Shown here: positions 23,947 to 32,913 of the stretch, in pieces
How positions within the stretch are numbered: position 1 is the first letter of the stretch
How the letters are laid out: each line of letters opens with the position of its first letter
DNA from: Sphingomonas naasensis
Lineage (GTDB): Bacteria > Pseudomonadota > Alphaproteobacteria > Sphingomonadales > Sphingomonadaceae
Length of the DNA: 64,000 bases
Direction of reading: 5' to 3'
Assembly (NCBI RefSeq): GCF_004792695.1
Contig: NZ_SRXU01000001.1
Span: 682,001-746,000, forward strand
Notes under the pieces: generated by a model
The model's database searches: none
What the model was told of the DNA's origin: nothing
What the model saw: only the letters and a program-made list of their open reading frames with translations
Made by a program: the position numbers and the translations under genes

Positions 23947-24595
23947 GAAAGGGATCGTCCACGTCGTCGACGACGAATTGCCGATTCGCAGATCGGTTGC
24001 CTTCGTTCTCCAGAGTGCGGGCTATTTCCCCAAGACCTGGTCGAGCGGCGCCGAGTTCATCCGCCACATCAAGCGTCCGCAGCGCGCCTGCGTGATCCTC
24101 GACCTGCACATGCCCGACATCGACGGGCTGGGCGTGCAGGAATGGATGAACACGCACGGCGTCTTGCTGCCGGTGATCATCCTCACCGGCCAGGGCGATA
24201 TCCAGACCGCGGTTCGCGCCACCCAGAACGGCGCGCTGGATTTCCTCGAGAAGCCGGTCTCGCGGCACGCGCTGCTCGAGGTGGTCGAGCGCGCGTTCAA
24301 CCAGCTCGAGGATCTCTCGACCCAGGTTGACCGTCGCGAGCATGCCCGCCGCCGCCTCGGCGTGCTGACCGATCGCGAGCAGGAGATACTCGATCGCCTC
24401 GCACGGGGGCATTCGAACAAGGAGATCGCGCTGATGTTCGGAATCAGCCCGCGCACGGTGGAAGTGCATCGCGCCAACATCATGCTCAAGCTGCGCGTGC
24501 CCAGCTTTCCGGACGCATTGCGCATCGCGTTTCTCTCCGAACTCGGCGAGCCGGAGAACGAGGCGCTGCGCCAATCGTTGGCGCGGCCCGAATAG
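23939..24595 (+). CDS. FixJ-like two-component response regulator
   Basis: A 218-residue protein: receiver domain (VVDDE at 10-13, phosphoacceptor Asp55 in VILDLHMPDIDG, Thr in ILTGQGD, Lys in LEKPV) and a LuxR-type helix-turn-helix (about 138-200: LTDREQEILDRLARGHSNKE, MFGISPRTVEVHRANIMLKL). The TGQGDI and EKPV details are typical of the FixJ branch. It overlaps the sensor gene and lies next to two FixJ-like boxes, so it is the obvious activator of the divergent amyloid-like operon (inferred). Confidence 0.9.
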   Translation: MPEKGIVHVVDDELPIRRSVAFVLQSAGYFPKTWSSGAEFIRHIKRPQRACVILDLHMPDIDGLGVQEWMNTHGVLLPVIILTGQGDIQTAVRATQNGALDFLEKPVSRHALLEVVERAFNQLEDLSTQVDRREHARRRLGVLTDREQEILDRLARGHSNKEIALMFGISPRTVEVHRANIMLKLRVPSFPDALRIAFLSELGEPENEALRQSLARPE

Positions 24596-24722
24596 CCGGA
24601 CACGACGCGCCCGAGGGGCCATGGCGCGAGCCGAAGAGATCCTTTTCAGATCCTGCCCTGCCGAGGTCGCGCAATTTTCCGAACGCCGCCGGCTCCGCGC
24701 CAGTCCATTCCACCTTTCGCGC

Positions 24723-27700
24723 TTATCGAGTCCCGCCCGCGACAGGCCCGTGAAAGTCGACCTCGACGATCCCCAGCCGCCAGCCCGGCGGCACGGCATC
24801 GGCGCCGGTGTCGCCCGCCTTGCGCGCGGTGTCGAGCTCGACGATCTTGCCGAAGCCGTCGCGGTCCTCGACCTGGCCGATCTGCTGGATCCGCAGCACG
24901 CGTCCAGTCGCAGGTGCGAAGGCGATATTGGCATAGCCGAGCTGGCGTTCGGTCTGGCCCTCCCAGATCACGCGGCCGTCGAGCGTGAGGCGCAGCGGAT
25001 AGCTGCGCGAACGCCAGCCGACGAGCTTGAGGTCGAGCTCGCTCAGCGTCAGCGGCGCATCGAAGCGATATTCGATCCACGCGGTGTCGGGCCGCCCGTC
25101 GCTGGTCCAGCGCGAAAGCTCGTTGTCGTCGATGCTGCGCCCTGCCTCCGCGGCGTTCGATCCTGCCGCAACTGATGCCGGCAGCGCGGTGGTGCGGGTC
25201 ATCCTGAACGACGGCCCGGAAGGGGTCGGTCCGCGCGTGAGCAACCCGGGCTGGTGATCCTCGGGGAAATCGCCGGAGAGTCCGCCGCGGGCCGCTTTGG
25301 GCAGGATCGTCGGGATCGCCAGCGTGACGGTTTTCAATCCGGGCGCGGTCGCGGTGACGCGCACCATGCCCTTCGCGGTCCCGGCGCGCAGCAGCACGCG
25401 ATTGATCCCCGCCTCGACCGGCAACGTCCGCGCGAGGATGTAATTGTCCTCCCCCCGCGCGGTGCCGGCATATTGCGTCGTCTGATCGGCGCCCGCCGGC
25501 TTCGCGGGTTCGGCAGGCCCCGAGGCGGTCGCCGCGCGCGGCGTGCCCGAGGAATCGCCCTGCGCGATGCCGCCGCGCCATTCCGCCGGGCCGTCGAGCG
25601 TGAACGCGACCCTCTGGTTCGCGGTCGGCACGCGCCGGCCCTTCGCATCGACCACCTCGACATCGACCAGCGCCAGATCGGCGCCGTCCATGACGAAGCC
25701 GCGCGGCGAGAGATGCGGCGTCAGCCGCAGCGCCGCCGGCGCGCCGGTCGTCTCGAGGCGGTGCACGGAGGTGCGTCCATCGGCGTGGGTGGCGACCGCG
25801 CGCAGCGTTCCCGGCGCCCATTGCACGTCCTTCCAGCTGAACAGGAAGCCGCTGCTGCGCGTGCCCTTGCCCAGCGAGCGACCGCCCAGAAACAGCTCGA
25901 CGCTGGCGCCATTCGAGACGACGGTGACGTCCTTGCGGGTGCCCGCGGCGTAATTCCAGTGGCCGATGATGTGCGTCGCGGGCGTCACGCTGTCGACCCA
26001 GTCGCTCCACATCACCTTGTGCGCGTAGAACCCCTCTTTGGGTAGCCGCACTGCGTCGACCTCGCCCGAGCGGCGATAGTTGTTGTCGCCGCGAAAATGG
26101 GTGTTCGAGTCCGAGAAGATGATGTTGACGCCGCCCGAGCTGACGCGCTTGCCCGTCCCCGGCCGCACCCGATAATAGTCCCACCAGCGCTTCACGTCCT
26201 CGATCGCGTGGCTGTCCTGGTTGCGGTTATAGTCGGGCGCATCCTTGTGGAACGGCGGCGTCAGCGCGTCCTGATAGAGCCGTGCGCCTTCGTCGCGCGA
26301 ATATTCCATCGCCCACATCGGGTGCTTCGCGCTCTTGTTGATGTAGAGCATCTCGCCGCCATATTCGGCGATCTTGCTGTCGAGCATCTCGCGCGATCCG
26401 ATCGCGCGGCCGCCATGCGGATCCCAGCGATCGCGGATCGCCTTCAGCTCGGCCATGTGCGCCTCGCTGATGCTCTCGTTGCCGCCCTCGTAGAACAGAA
26501 TCGACGGGTTGTTGCGATTGTAGACGATCGCCGCCTGCATCTGCTCCTTGCGCTGCTCCCAGCGCCGGCCGGTGGTGTCGCTCTCGGCATCGCCCGCGGG
26601 CATCGCCTCGATCAGGCCCACCCGGTCCGCCGATTCGACGTCCTGCTTCGATGGAGTGATGTGCATCCAGCGCACCAGATTGCCGCCGCTCTCGACCATC
26701 AGCGCGTTCGAGAAATCGCTGATCCATGGCGGCACCGACACGCCGACGGCGGGCCATTCGTTCGAGGTGCGCTGGGCATAGCCGTGCATCTGGAGGACGC
26801 GGCCGTTGAGCGTCACCATCCCGTCGGCGAATTTGGTCTGGCGAAAGCCGGTGCGGGTGTCGACGCTGTCGATGACCTTGCCGTTCTCGGTCAGGCTGGT
26901 CGTCACCGTGTAGAGATAGCCATAGCCCCAGCTCCACCAGTGGAGCCCCGCGACACGCGCGGCGGCGGCCAGGATGCGCGTCTCGCCCGGCGCCAGCGTC
27001 GCGGCTGCGCCATCGAACTTCGCGACGATCTTACCGGCCGGATCGCGCAGCTCGATGCGAAAGCCGATTTGCCGCGCCGCCGCGCCTGCATTGCGCACTT
27101 CGGTCTCGGCGTGCACCGTCGCGCTGCGCCGCGCGAGATCGAAGCCGTCGGCCCAGACATATTGGCCGCTGGTCCCCAGCCCCGCCTGGAGCGGCAGCGT
27201 CTGATAGACCGGCCCGGTCAGATGCAGCCGCACATTTTTGGTGATGCCGCCATAGTTGACGTTGAAATTGTCGTTGTTCCACTGGAAGCCGCTGCCGGTC
27301 GCGCGCTCCTTGTACTTCCAGTCATTGTCGACGCGCACCGCGATCAGATTTTCGCCGGGCTTGAGCGCCGCGCTGATGTCGGCGCCGAACGCCATCGCGC
27401 CGCTCTCTGACAGGGCGACCGACTTGCCGTTGACCCACACCTCCGCCGCCTGACGCACGCCCTCGAACTCGAGCAACGCCCGGCCGCCGGCCGCGCCCGC
27501 CGGCAGGAGGATGCGCTTGCGATACCAGGTGATGCCGGTCGACAATGCCTTGATGTCGCGCGCGAAGGCCTGCTTCTCGTTGAAGGCGTTGGGAAGCGTG
27601 ACGCGATTCCAGCCGCGATCGTCGAACCCCTCGCGCTCGGCGCCCGGCTGCTCGCCGATCGCCATCCGCCATTCGGGATTGAGGTTCCAGGTGCGTCGCG

Positions 27701-27791
27701 GCGAGCTGACCATGGTGGACGCGTCGTGCGCCGGCGCGGGCCCGCCGGCAACGGTCAACAGCGCGGCAAGGGCAAGGCTGGGCGCTCTCAA
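24723..27791 (-). CDS. glycoside hydrolase family 2 protein with C-terminal F5/8-like domain
   Basis: A 1022-residue secreted enzyme. Order: signal peptide (LALAALLTVAGGPAPA), GH2 jelly-roll (WRMAIGEQPGAEREGFDDRG, RVTLPNAFNEKQA), immunoglobulin-like and TIM-barrel domains with the acid/base Glu in LFYEGGNES, a DUF4982-like domain (HIIGHWNYAAGTRKDVTVVS) and a C-terminal F5/8 type C-like domain (about 870-1000: RWTSDGRPDTAWIEYRFDAP). I chose a TTG start because AGGAGGAGAAGG lies just upstream and the protein then opens with the signal peptide. Probable substrate is a galactoside or arabinoside of plant cell walls; family members vary widely. Confidence 0.82.
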   Translation of the reverse strand: MRAPSLALAALLTVAGGPAPAHDASTMVSSPRRTWNLNPEWRMAIGEQPGAEREGFDDRGWNRVTLPNAFNEKQAFARDIKALSTGITWYRKRILLPAGAAGGRALLEFEGVRQAAEVWVNGKSVALSESGAMAFGADISAALKPGENLIAVRVDNDWKYKERATGSGFQWNNDNFNVNYGGITKNVRLHLTGPVYQTLPLQAGLGTSGQYVWADGFDLARRSATVHAETEVRNAGAAARQIGFRIELRDPAGKIVAKFDGAAATLAPGETRILAAAARVAGLHWWSWGYGYLYTVTTSLTENGKVIDSVDTRTGFRQTKFADGMVTLNGRVLQMHGYAQRTSNEWPAVGVSVPPWISDFSNALMVESGGNLVRWMHITPSKQDVESADRVGLIEAMPAGDAESDTTGRRWEQRKEQMQAAIVYNRNNPSILFYEGGNESISEAHMAELKAIRDRWDPHGGRAIGSREMLDSKIAEYGGEMLYINKSAKHPMWAMEYSRDEGARLYQDALTPPFHKDAPDYNRNQDSHAIEDVKRWWDYYRVRPGTGKRVSSGGVNIIFSDSNTHFRGDNNYRRSGEVDAVRLPKEGFYAHKVMWSDWVDSVTPATHIIGHWNYAAGTRKDVTVVSNGASVELFLGGRSLGKGTRSSGFLFSWKDVQWAPGTLRAVATHADGRTSVHRLETTGAPAALRLTPHLSPRGFVMDGADLALVDVEVVDAKGRRVPTANQRVAFTLDGPAEWRGGIAQGDSSGTPRAATASGPAEPAKPAGADQTTQYAGTARGEDNYILARTLPVEAGINRVLLRAGTAKGMVRVTATAPGLKTVTLAIPTILPKAARGGLSGDFPEDHQPGLLTRGPTPSGPSFRMTRTTALPASVAAGSNAAEAGRSIDDNELSRWTSDGRPDTAWIEYRFDAPLTLSELDLKLVGWRSRSYPLRLTLDGRVIWEGQTERQLGYANIAFAPATGRVLRIQQIGQVEDRDGFGKIVELDTARKAGDTGADAVPPGWRLGIVEVDFHGPVAGGTR

Positions 27792-27851
27792 CGGACCTTC
27801 TCCTCCTGCGCGCGAAAGAGAAGCTCTCGCCCACGCGTCCCAACGTTCTAC

Positions 27852-27865
27852 TATTTGAACAAATA
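27852..27865. promoter_or_regulatory. TATTTG/CAAATA operator candidate
   Basis: TATTTGAACAAATA has 6-bp arms around AA in an AT-rich stretch 61 bp before the GH2 start and about 370 bp before the TonB receptor, in their divergent gap. A carbon-source repressor (LacI, GntR or IclR type) is plausible. The rest of the 27792-28230 gap holds no gene. Confidence 0.45.
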
Positions 27866-28230
27866 CTACGATATGTGGGCAAAAATGGTCAAGCCATTCG
27901 CGACTCGACTCGCGCATTGGCCTTACCAGAGATCGCGCCTCGCTCCTGCGGTTGCTCCAACGCGGCGGAGCTAGCGTCGGCAAATCAGACGCATACCCAT
28001 TTGCGAGCAGCCTAAGCGACGGAAGCTACGGCGCAAATTGGCCTGTTAGTCAGACTATTGCACCGACGCGAAAAATGAGTAATTCTAAAAGCTGAGTTTA
28101 CGTGCCACATTTTGGGATGCGGAGCGAGGCACTCCGAAATCCCCAACAAAAGCTGGCCGGACAGGGACATCGGCAAAACCGAGACCTGCCACGACCGGTA
28201 CGTGAACCACAGGGTGGAGAGGGGAAAACC

Positions 28231-31200
28231 ATGTCTAAACGATCGATTTCGCGCGTCCGTATCGGCGCGACTGCTTCCTGGACGGTGCTGGGGCTGCTCC
28301 TCGCCTGTGGCGGCGAAGCGACGGCGCAGACCGCGCCGGATCCCAACGCGCAGGCCGTTCCGGCCGACGATGACCTGGCGCCCGGCGTCTCGCAGAACTA
28401 CGACGAGGTCGTCGTCGTCGGCTCGCGTGCCAGCCAGCAATCGGCCAATGCACGCAAGAAGAATGCGCGCACCGCGACCGACTCGATCGTCGCCGACGAC
28501 ATCGGCTCCTTCCCCGACCGCAACGTCAACGAAGCGATCTCGCGCATCCCGGGCGTCGCGCTCAGCCGCAACGAGTTCGGCGAGGGCGACGGCGTCGCGG
28601 TACGCGGCAATGGCGCCGATCTGACGCGCGTCGAGCTCGACGGGATCGGCGTGCAGAGCACCAACGGCCTCGCGATCGCCTCGGGCCAGGGCCGCAGTGC
28701 GGATCTGCGCGAGCTGCCCGCCGAGCTGATCAAGAGCGTCGACGTGGTCAAGGGCTCGACCGCCGACATGACCGAGGGCTCGCTGGGCGGCACGGTCCAG
28801 ATCAAAACCCGCAGCGGCCTCGATTTCAAGAAGCCCTATTTCTCGCTGCGCGCCGGCGTGGGCCAGAACTCGCTCGGCCGTAACTGGACGCCGGACTTCA
28901 ACGGCGTCGCCGCGAGCAAATTCCTCGACGATCGACTCGGCGTGATCGTCAGCGGCACTTATTCGAAGATCCAGAACAACGGCCACGGCTTCGAGACCAC
29001 GACGAGCAACAATCGCGGCTATTCGCGCCTGTTCGACTTCGATCAGTCGCCCGAGAAGACCTTCAGCTTCAATCCCGCCACGGTCGGCACCGATGCCGCC
29101 GACGTCGCCTTCGCCAACAGCCGGGCCCCCGACGGCACGACGCTGACCCCGCGCGAGCTGGTCACGCTCGCGGCGGGCGCCACCAGCAAGGCGCAATGTC
29201 TGCAGATCTTCCCGGACAACCCGACCGGCAATGGCGGCACGGTCGCCGGGCAGACGCTCGCCAACCAGCGCGCGCAACGCATTCTCGAGCAGCAGACCTG
29301 CCTCAATCAGTGGAACGACTATACGCCGTCGCTGATCCGCAACTTCATGAACGAGCAGAACGACACGCGCTATTCGATCGACGCGCGTCTCGATTATCGC
29401 CTCACCGACAATCTCACGATCTTCGCCAAGGGCACGATCGCCAACCGCAAGGTTCACGACCAGAATCGGAGCCGCAACCCGGTCTCGCTGTTCAACCAGA
29501 ATCTCAACGGCACCTTCGTCAACTCGACCAGCGGGTATCCGCTGACCCGCTCGGTCTCGCCCAACGCGCCGGCGGGCTATTATCTGTATGACCCGGCCTA
29601 TGGCCTCAATGCGGCCAGCACCGGCAGCGGCAGCAGCCTCGTCACCAATCCGGTGCTCGGCAACGTCCTCAACGTCGTTCCGGGCAGCATCAAGGTCGAC
29701 GGCGCGCACAACGTCACCGAGATGACGTTGACCAACAATTCGGTTGGCATCGACCAGATCGAGAACACGATCGACACCAAAACCAAATATGCGCAGGCGG
29801 GCGCCGAATATCGCGGCGACCGGCTCGAGATCGATCTGTGGGGCGGCTACACCAAGGCGACGACGAGCCGCGCCGACATGCGCACCGCGCGCTCCTATGC
29901 CTATGGCGACGCGACGCTGACGCTGCAGCCCAACGGCCTTTGGGACATCGCGTTGCCGTCCACCTATGACGAGACCAACCCGAGCAACTTCGTCCAGCTC
30001 AATCCGCCGGCCTGCGTCGCGGGGGGCACCAATCCGGCCACCTGCATCGGCCAGCAATCCGCCGCCGCATCGGCGACCAACCCGGGCGGGACGACCCAGT
30101 ATCTCGTATCGCAGATGCCGCTGGTCACGCCGAACTTCCAGATTCAGTACACGCCGTCGCTCGGCGAATCGACCGAGAAGACGGCCAAGTTCGACCTCGC
30201 CTACAAGACCGAGGAGCTGGTCCCCTTCATCTCGCGCATCAAGGTCGGCGCGATGTACCGCAACCAGCAGATCAGCAAATGGGGCAATGGCGGCTACACC
30301 GCCTCCTCGGCGATCGGCACCTTCGGCCAGGCCGGTTATGTCCCGGCGGTGATCGTCCCCACCGCAATCGTCCGCGGCAGCTATCGCGCCTGCCAGCCGA
30401 CCACCGGCTCGTCGGCGGCGGGCGGGCTGTCGTGCAACTACGGCTTCGTCCCGAGCACCAATCCGTCCGCGGTCCGCTCGGGCGTCGACACGCTCACTCC
30501 CGATCAGTTGCGTGATCTGTTCGCCCGTACGCTCGAGAGCCCGACCTCGGAATATTTCGGCGATCTGCCGAACCGCGGCAGTCTGCCCCCGGCGTGGCAA
30601 GGCATCCGCACCGACGAGCTGTTCGCCGAGCTCGGCGCGGCGCAGTTCATGAACTTCGACTGCCTAAAGCAATGCATGGGCAGCGACGGCCAGATGTACG
30701 ACCAGCCGGTGACGCGCGCCAATGAGACGATCAAGAACGTCTACGGCATGTTCGACTTCGAGCAGCGCCTGCCCTTCGGCCTCGTGTTCAACGGCAATGC
30801 CGGCATTCGCGGCGTGTTCACCAGCACCCAGTCGTCGGGGTTGCAGACGATCGAGGCGATCCGCGTCACCTCGAGCTACAATCCGGCCAATCCGGACGCG
30901 GCGGGCGGCTTCTCCACCCAGTCCTTCGCCCGCCCGGTCACCTTCAAGCGCAGCACCACCGACTGGCTGCCCAGCGTCAACCTCAACCTCTGGGGCTTTG
31001 ACGACCAGGTCGTTTTCCGCCTCTATGGCGCCAAGACGGTGGCACGGCCGAGCATCGACAACCTCATCCCCGGCGGCACCTGCACCGTTGACGAGCGTGA
31101 CGTTCTCGACACCGCGACCGAGGACAGCTTCGGCTGCCGCGATCGCGTCGGCAATCCCGGCCTCAAGCCGTTCACCGCGTGGAGCTACAACGCCTCGCTC

Positions 31201-31965
31201 GAATGGTATCCCAACAAGGACACGATCTTCTCGGTCGCTTATGGCAAGCTCGACGTGAAGATCGGCAAGCCGATCGCGGTGACCGTGCTCGAAAAGCCGT
31301 TCGAGGGCAGCACCGAGATCGATCCGATCACCGGCGCCCCGCTGGCCGATATCGCCTTCCTCGTTCCGACCTGGGCGAACGGACCGGGCTACAAGCGCAA
31401 CATCTGGGAATTCTCGGTCAAGACGGCCTACACCTTCTTGCCCTGGTTCCTGAAATATACCGGCGTCGACGCCAACCTCTCGGTCCTCTCGTCGGCGGCG
31501 ACCAGCGGCCAGCAGGATCCGTTGACCGGCGACGTGATGGCGCCGCCCGACGAGTCCAAATATTATGCCAATGCGTCGCTCTGGTATGACGACGGCAAGC
31601 TCAACATGCGCGTGTCCTATCAGTACCGCACGTCGCGCTTCTCGTGCATCACGCCGTGCGGCGGCAACACGACCGACATCAATTATCCGGGCGAGCAATG
31701 GACCAATGTCCGCCTCGTTGCGCCGGGCTACAATCCGGGCGTGCCGCGGTTCAATGACTCGAGCACCTTCATCGACGCGAAGATCTCGTACAACGTCACG
31801 CGCAACGCCCAGATCTATCTCGAGGGCCGCAACATGACGCGCGAGGCGCAGACGATCTCGACGGGGAGCTATGTGCCCTTCGGCGACGGCACGCCGCGCG
31901 TCATGCGGCTGCTCTACGGCGGCCGCCGCATCATGGGCGGCGTCCGCGTCCAGTTCGGCAACTGA
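28231..31965 (+). CDS. TonB-dependent receptor
   Basis: A 1244-residue outer-membrane transporter. Signal peptide (about 1-33, ending GEATAQ), TonB box (YDEVVVVGSRAS), plug (DDIGSFPDRNVNEAISRIPG, VAVRGNGADLTRVELDGI, SVDVVKGSTADMTEGSLGGT) and a 22-strand barrel to the terminal GGVRVQFGN. The large size and the NVNEAISRIPGV plug are typical of the carbohydrate-linked receptors of Caulobacter, Xanthomonas and sphingomonads. The ATG is preceded by GGAGAGGGG. It is divergent from the GH2 gene and probably imports the oligosaccharide that enzyme family releases (inferred). Confidence 0.93.
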   Translation: MSKRSISRVRIGATASWTVLGLLLACGGEATAQTAPDPNAQAVPADDDLAPGVSQNYDEVVVVGSRASQQSANARKKNARTATDSIVADDIGSFPDRNVNEAISRIPGVALSRNEFGEGDGVAVRGNGADLTRVELDGIGVQSTNGLAIASGQGRSADLRELPAELIKSVDVVKGSTADMTEGSLGGTVQIKTRSGLDFKKPYFSLRAGVGQNSLGRNWTPDFNGVAASKFLDDRLGVIVSGTYSKIQNNGHGFETTTSNNRGYSRLFDFDQSPEKTFSFNPATVGTDAADVAFANSRAPDGTTLTPRELVTLAAGATSKAQCLQIFPDNPTGNGGTVAGQTLANQRAQRILEQQTCLNQWNDYTPSLIRNFMNEQNDTRYSIDARLDYRLTDNLTIFAKGTIANRKVHDQNRSRNPVSLFNQNLNGTFVNSTSGYPLTRSVSPNAPAGYYLYDPAYGLNAASTGSGSSLVTNPVLGNVLNVVPGSIKVDGAHNVTEMTLTNNSVGIDQIENTIDTKTKYAQAGAEYRGDRLEIDLWGGYTKATTSRADMRTARSYAYGDATLTLQPNGLWDIALPSTYDETNPSNFVQLNPPACVAGGTNPATCIGQQSAAASATNPGGTTQYLVSQMPLVTPNFQIQYTPSLGESTEKTAKFDLAYKTEELVPFISRIKVGAMYRNQQISKWGNGGYTASSAIGTFGQAGYVPAVIVPTAIVRGSYRACQPTTGSSAAGGLSCNYGFVPSTNPSAVRSGVDTLTPDQLRDLFARTLESPTSEYFGDLPNRGSLPPAWQGIRTDELFAELGAAQFMNFDCLKQCMGSDGQMYDQPVTRANETIKNVYGMFDFEQRLPFGLVFNGNAGIRGVFTSTQSSGLQTIEAIRVTSSYNPANPDAAGGFSTQSFARPVTFKRSTTDWLPSVNLNLWGFDDQVVFRLYGAKTVARPSIDNLIPGGTCTVDERDVLDTATEDSFGCRDRVGNPGLKPFTAWSYNASLEWYPNKDTIFSVAYGKLDVKIGKPIAVTVLEKPFEGSTEIDPITGAPLADIAFLVPTWANGPGYKRNIWEFSVKTAYTFLPWFLKYTGVDANLSVLSSAATSGQQDPLTGDVMAPPDESKYYANASLWYDDGKLNMRVSYQYRTSRFSCITPCGGNTTDINYPGEQWTNVRLVAPGYNPGVPRFNDSSTFIDAKISYNVTRNAQIYLEGRNMTREAQTISTGSYVPFGDGTPRVMRLLYGGRRIMGGVRVQFGN

Positions 31966-31969
31966 TCGG

Positions 31970-31999
31970 CGGCGGGCGCGTCTTCGGGCGCGCCCGCCG
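31970..31999 (+). terminator. hairpin after the TonB receptor gene
   Basis: CGGCGGGCGCG and CGCGCCCGCCG form a perfect 11-bp stem with the loop TCTTCGGG, beginning 4 nt after the stop codon. No T-run follows. Confidence 0.6.
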
Positions 32000-32078
32000 G
32001 CCTCCGGCGCGGCGACGCGCGGCTCGAAAACCGCGCCGCCCTCCGATATGCTCTGATTTTCGGCCGGGAGGTGTCCGG

Positions 32079-32147
32079 ATGCGCAGCACCTGTATCGCGC
32101 TCGCCGGGTTCCGCGCCGTCACCGCCTGCATCGCGCCCGGCCGCTGA
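32079..32147 (+). other. possible 22-codon leader reading frame
   Basis: ATG with GGGAGG 7 nt upstream; encodes MRSTCIALAGFRAVTACIAP plus GR and stops one base before the ATG at 32149. It may be a leader that couples translation into the next gene. Its coding status is uncertain. Confidence 0.3.
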
Positions 32148-32148
32148 C

Positions 32149-32913
32149 ATGGCGCTGCCCGACACTCTGTCGCTCCCCTCTCCGCACGATGCGGCGCGCG
32201 ACCGGCTCGATCGAGCGCCGCTCGGCGCGCTCGAGCTCGCCCGACCGCCGCTCGACGACCTGCCCTATCGCGATTTCGTCCGCGCCCTCCTCGCGCGCCA
32301 AGGCTTCAAGCTCGACTTCAACCGGCTGGAGCCCGACGCGGCGCTCGCGCTCGTCTCCGATCAGTTGCTCGGCCCCGCCAGCTTCGTCCGCGCCCGCGCG
32401 CTCCTGGCCGAGGAGATCGCGACGCTCGCCGGCTTCGCGTCGCACCTCGCCGGCGGACGCGCATCGATCGCGATCCGCACTTCCTTCGCCCCCGGCGATC
32501 TGGTCTGGCACGTCGATCGGGTGCAGGAAGCCCGCGCCGTCCGGCTGCTCTGGCCGATCGGCCGCCCCGCCGGCATGCGCGTCACGCCGGCCGCCAACAT
32601 CGATCCCGACATCTATCGCGCCTATATGCGCCGCGAGTTCCCGCTGCTCTGCCAGATGGACAGCCGGGTGCTGCGCACCGGCGCACCGGTCGAGACGCTC
32701 TGGGCGCACCGCCCCGAACAATTGGCGGCGATGACCTCGGGACGCTTCCCCTTTCTCCTCGACCGCGAAGCGGAATGCGAAGTCACCCCGGGCGCGGCGA
32801 GCATTCACCGCGTCCAGACCCCGGCACAGCCGGGCGCATGGCATCGCTCGGCCTGGGCCAACCGCCACGCGCCGGGGATGCAGATCGTGATCACCGCGGC
32901 GTCCGATTCATGA
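32149..32913 (+). CDS. hypothetical protein, 254 aa, possible cupin-like fold
   Basis: I do not recognise the family with confidence. No signal peptide. The order H-x-D (LVWHVDRVQEARAVRLLWP) in the middle and IHRVQ...GAWHRSAWANRHAPGMQIVI at the end recalls DUF1826-type or other cupin-like proteins with HxD...H metal sites, but this is weak. The start is the ATG directly after a possible 22-codon leader. It overlaps the aldo/keto reductase-like gene (ATGA) and follows the TonB receptor, so it may belong to the same substrate pathway. Confidence 0.6.
   Translation: MALPDTLSLPSPHDAARDRLDRAPLGALELARPPLDDLPYRDFVRALLARQGFKLDFNRLEPDAALALVSDQLLGPASFVRARALLAEEIATLAGFASHLAGGRASIAIRTSFAPGDLVWHVDRVQEARAVRLLWPIGRPAGMRVTPAANIDPDIYRAYMRREFPLLCQMDSRVLRTGAPVETLWAHRPEQLAAMTSGRFPFLLDREAECEVTPGAASIHRVQTPAQPGAWHRSAWANRHAPGMQIVITAASDS

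Noticed and set aside
20751..24595. Bacteriocin or lasso-peptide system for the C39/GG-motif genes
   Set aside because: The peptidase has a Sec signal and no ABC exporter, the GG proteins have Sec signals, and no immunity or modification gene is present. The Fap-like reading explains more.
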